Part shown: positions 15,574 through 16,590 of the stretch, one piece after another | How positions within the stretch are numbered: position 1 is the stretch's first letter | Layout of the letters: every line of letters begins with the position of its first letter | Assembly (NCBI GenBank): GCA_903931645.1 | Contig: CAIZDF010000600.1 | Location: 1-16,590, forward strand | Origin: an uncultured Tolumonas sp. | GTDB lineage: Bacteria > Pseudomonadota > Gammaproteobacteria > Enterobacterales > Aeromonadaceae | Reading direction: 5' to 3' | Length of the DNA: 16,590 nt | Program-made: the position numbers and the translations under genes | Notes under the pieces: model-generated | Database searches by the model: none | What the model saw: only the letters and a program-made list of their open reading frames with translations | Told to the model about the DNA's origin: nothing

Positions 15574-15601
15574 TTTACAGCTTTCATTCCACACGTATAA
15601 T
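15574..15601 (+). promoter_or_regulatory. Sigma-70 promoter for smpB
   Basis: A -35 TTTACA (15574-15579, five of six), a 16-bp spacer and a perfect -10 TATAAT (15596-15601). Transcription would start near 15608, 27 nt before the smpB ATG. The in-frame ATG at 15569 lies upstream of this promoter and is not a credible start. Confidence 0.75.
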
Positions 15602-15634
15602 AGAACGCTTAAGTTTATAAAAGGTTTCAGCGAC

Positions 15635-16117
15635 ATGAGTAAAGATAAAACGAAAAAAGGCGGTGACAGTACCATCGCGCTGAACAAAAAAGCCCGCCAT
15701 GAATACTTCATTGAAGATAAATATGAGGCTGGTCTGGCGCTACAAGGCTGGGAAGTCAAATCACTGCGCGCAGGCAAAGCCAATATAGCTGACAGCTATG
15801 TATTACTCCAAAACGGTGAGGCATTCCTGTTTGGCTCAACCATTACCCCTTTGAATGTCGCGTCCACCCATGTGGTTTGTGACCCGACCCGCATTCGTAA
15901 ATTATTACTTAAAAAAAATGAATTAGAACGTTTGATTGGTCTGGTTGAGCGACAAAGTTACACCTTGATCCCGCTGGCAATGTACTGGTCTCACGCATGG
16001 GTCAAAGTGGAGATTGGTCTCGCTAAGGGTAAGAAAGAACACGATAAACGCGAAGACCTGAAAGAACGTGAATGGCAGCGTGATAAAGAACGCATGATGA
16101 AAAACAAAGGCAGATAA
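15635..16117 (+). CDS. smpB: SsrA-binding protein SmpB
   Basis: A 160-residue tmRNA partner that binds the tRNA-like domain of ssrA RNA and is required for trans-translation, the rescue of ribosomes stalled on broken mRNAs. Family stretches are [38 protein letters not shown] and [28 protein letters not shown], followed by a basic tail ending MMKNKGR. That tail enters the mRNA channel in known structures. The length equals E. coli SmpB. The ATG at 15635 has AAGG 10 nt upstream. The tmRNA gene starts 45 bp downstream on the same strand, the usual smpB-ssrA pair. Confidence 0.97.
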   Translation: MSKDKTKKGGDSTIALNKKARHEYFIEDKYEAGLALQGWEVKSLRAGKANIADSYVLLQNGEAFLFGSTITPLNVASTHVVCDPTRIRKLLLKKNELERLIGLVERQSYTLIPLAMYWSHAWVKVEIGLAKGKKEHDKREDLKEREWQRDKERMMKNKGR

Positions 16118-16119
16118 CC

Positions 16120-16148
16120 TTGGATAGCATTGGTTTCTGAGGTATAGT
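16120..16148 (+). promoter_or_regulatory. Candidate sigma-70 promoter for ssrA
   Basis: A -35-like TTGGAT (16120-16125), a 17-bp spacer and -10 TATAGT (16143-16148) lie between smpB and tmRNA. The start near 16155 would leave a short 5' leader to be removed by RNase P. The -35 matches only three of six bases. Confidence 0.5.
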
Positions 16149-16162
16149 GACAATAACACATT

Positions 16163-16522
16163 GGGGCTGATTCTGGATTCGACGGGACACTCGAAACCCA
16201 AGGTGCATGCCGAGGTGCGGTAGGCCTCGTTAATAAACCGCAAAAAATAGTCGCAAACGACGAAACCTACGCTTTAGCAGCTTAATAACCTGCTCGGAGC
16301 CCTTCTACCCTAGCTTGCCTATGTCCTAGGGGATTGGAAGGTCATCTTTCATAGGATCGCGTGGAAACCTTGTCTGGGGTGGAAGCGTTAAAACTAATCA
16401 GACTAGTTATTCAGTGGCGTGTCGGTCCGCAGCTGGGTGGCGAATGTAAAGATTCGACTAAGCATGTAGTACTGAGGATGTAGGTTTTTCGGACGCGGGT
16501 TCAAATCCCGCCAGCTCCACCA
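16163..16522 (+). ncRNA. ssrA: Transfer-messenger RNA (tmRNA, ssrA)
   Basis: A 360-nt single-piece tmRNA, almost the same length as in E. coli. The 5' end GGGGCTGATTCTGGATTCGAC and the 3' end TCAAATCCCGCCAGCTCCACCA form the alanine-tRNA-like domain, with the T arm GGTTCAAATCC and encoded CCA. The tag-reading region is preceded by the conserved AAAAAATAGTC, and pseudoknot segments lie on both sides. It rescues stalled ribosomes together with SmpB by adding a degradation tag. A UUCG-loop terminator follows 7 bp downstream. The 3' end, a common integration site for genomic islands, is intact, and no integrase is seen within the remaining 68 bp. Confidence 0.97.
16253..16288 (+). other. tmRNA tag-peptide reading frame (ANDETYALAA)
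   Basis: Starting at the resume codon GCA, ten codons encode ANDETYALAA, followed by two stop codons TAA TAA. The E. coli tag is ANDENYALAA, so residue 5 is Thr instead of Asn. The C-terminal ALAA that directs tagged proteins to ClpXP is unchanged. Confidence 0.93.
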
Positions 16523-16529
16523 CTATCTT

Positions 16530-16556
16530 AAGGCCCTGTTTCGACAGGGCCTTTTC
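16530..16556 (+). terminator. Intrinsic terminator of ssrA
   Basis: A perfect 10-bp stem, AAGGCCCTGT/ACAGGGCCTT, closes on a TTCG tetraloop and ends in TTTTC. It follows the tmRNA CCA end by 7 bp. The 34 bp after it, up to the window end, hold nothing I recognise. Confidence 0.93.
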
Positions 16557-16590
16557 ATTGGTGAAGCGCAGGAAGTGTCACACTGAGGTG

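Noticed and set aside
15923..16243. 106-codon minus-strand frame across the end of smpB and the start of ssrA
   Set aside because: It runs through the tmRNA 5' domain, which is an RNA gene on the other strand, and resembles no protein family I know.
16523..16590. Possible genomic-island attachment at the tmRNA 3' end
   Set aside because: The tmRNA end is followed by a normal terminator; no repeat of the end or integrase is visible in the few bases left.

Overview
This window is a densely packed housekeeping region from a gammaproteobacterium. Protein sequences are close to the Enterobacterales/Vibrionales/Aeromonadales versions. Gene order combines two clusters that I recall as separate in Escherichia coli: (greA, yhbY, rlmE, ftsH, folP, glmM, secG, tRNA-Leu, tRNA-fMet, rimP, nusA) and (grpE, nadK, recN, bamE, rnfH, ratA, smpB, ssrA). 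Here they are joined through dnaK-dnaJ. An Aeromonadales member such as Tolumonas or a relative is my best guess, but this is an inference from protein similarity and synteny, not a database match.

Layout. Positions 1-6563, all on the minus strand, read right to left: rlmE, ftsH, folP, glmM, secG, tRNA-Leu(GAG), tRNA-fMet(CAT), rimP and the start of nusA. These cover rRNA 2'-O-methylation and membrane proteolysis, folate and cell-wall precursor synthesis, protein export, translation initiation and transcription elongation. yhbY (plus strand, 6659-6952) diverges from rlmE and converges on greA across a shared terminator. Positions 7010-11530 (minus strand) hold greA, dnaJ, dnaK and grpE, so the DnaK chaperone machine is complete and contiguous. 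From 11677 on, nadK, recN and bamE read on the plus strand. The rnfH-ratA pair reads back on the minus strand, then smpB and its partner tmRNA (ssrA) close the window on the plus strand.

Regulation visible in the DNA. Three sites match the heat-shock sigma-32 consensus well, upstream of rlmE-ftsH, dnaK-dnaJ and grpE. The main protein-quality-control genes here therefore look co-induced by heat although they are separate transcription units. Two perfect LexA boxes (CTGT-N8-ACAG), exactly 40 bp apart, precede recN, the first overlapping the end of nadK. Sigma-70-like promoters are seen before secG, tRNA-fMet, greA, nadK, smpB and ssrA. Intrinsic terminators or strong hairpins lie after tRNA-fMet, ftsH, yhbY/greA, dnaJ (or in the greA leader), between dnaK and dnaJ, between bamE and rnfH, and after ssrA.

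No stretch over 300 bp lacks a gene; the longest gaps are secG-glmM (213 bp), dnaJ-greA (152 bp) and dnaK-grpE (143 bp). I see no mobile element, CRISPR array, phage gene or defence system. I found no convincing new biological system. The points worth a second look are regulatory or concern start-site choice.
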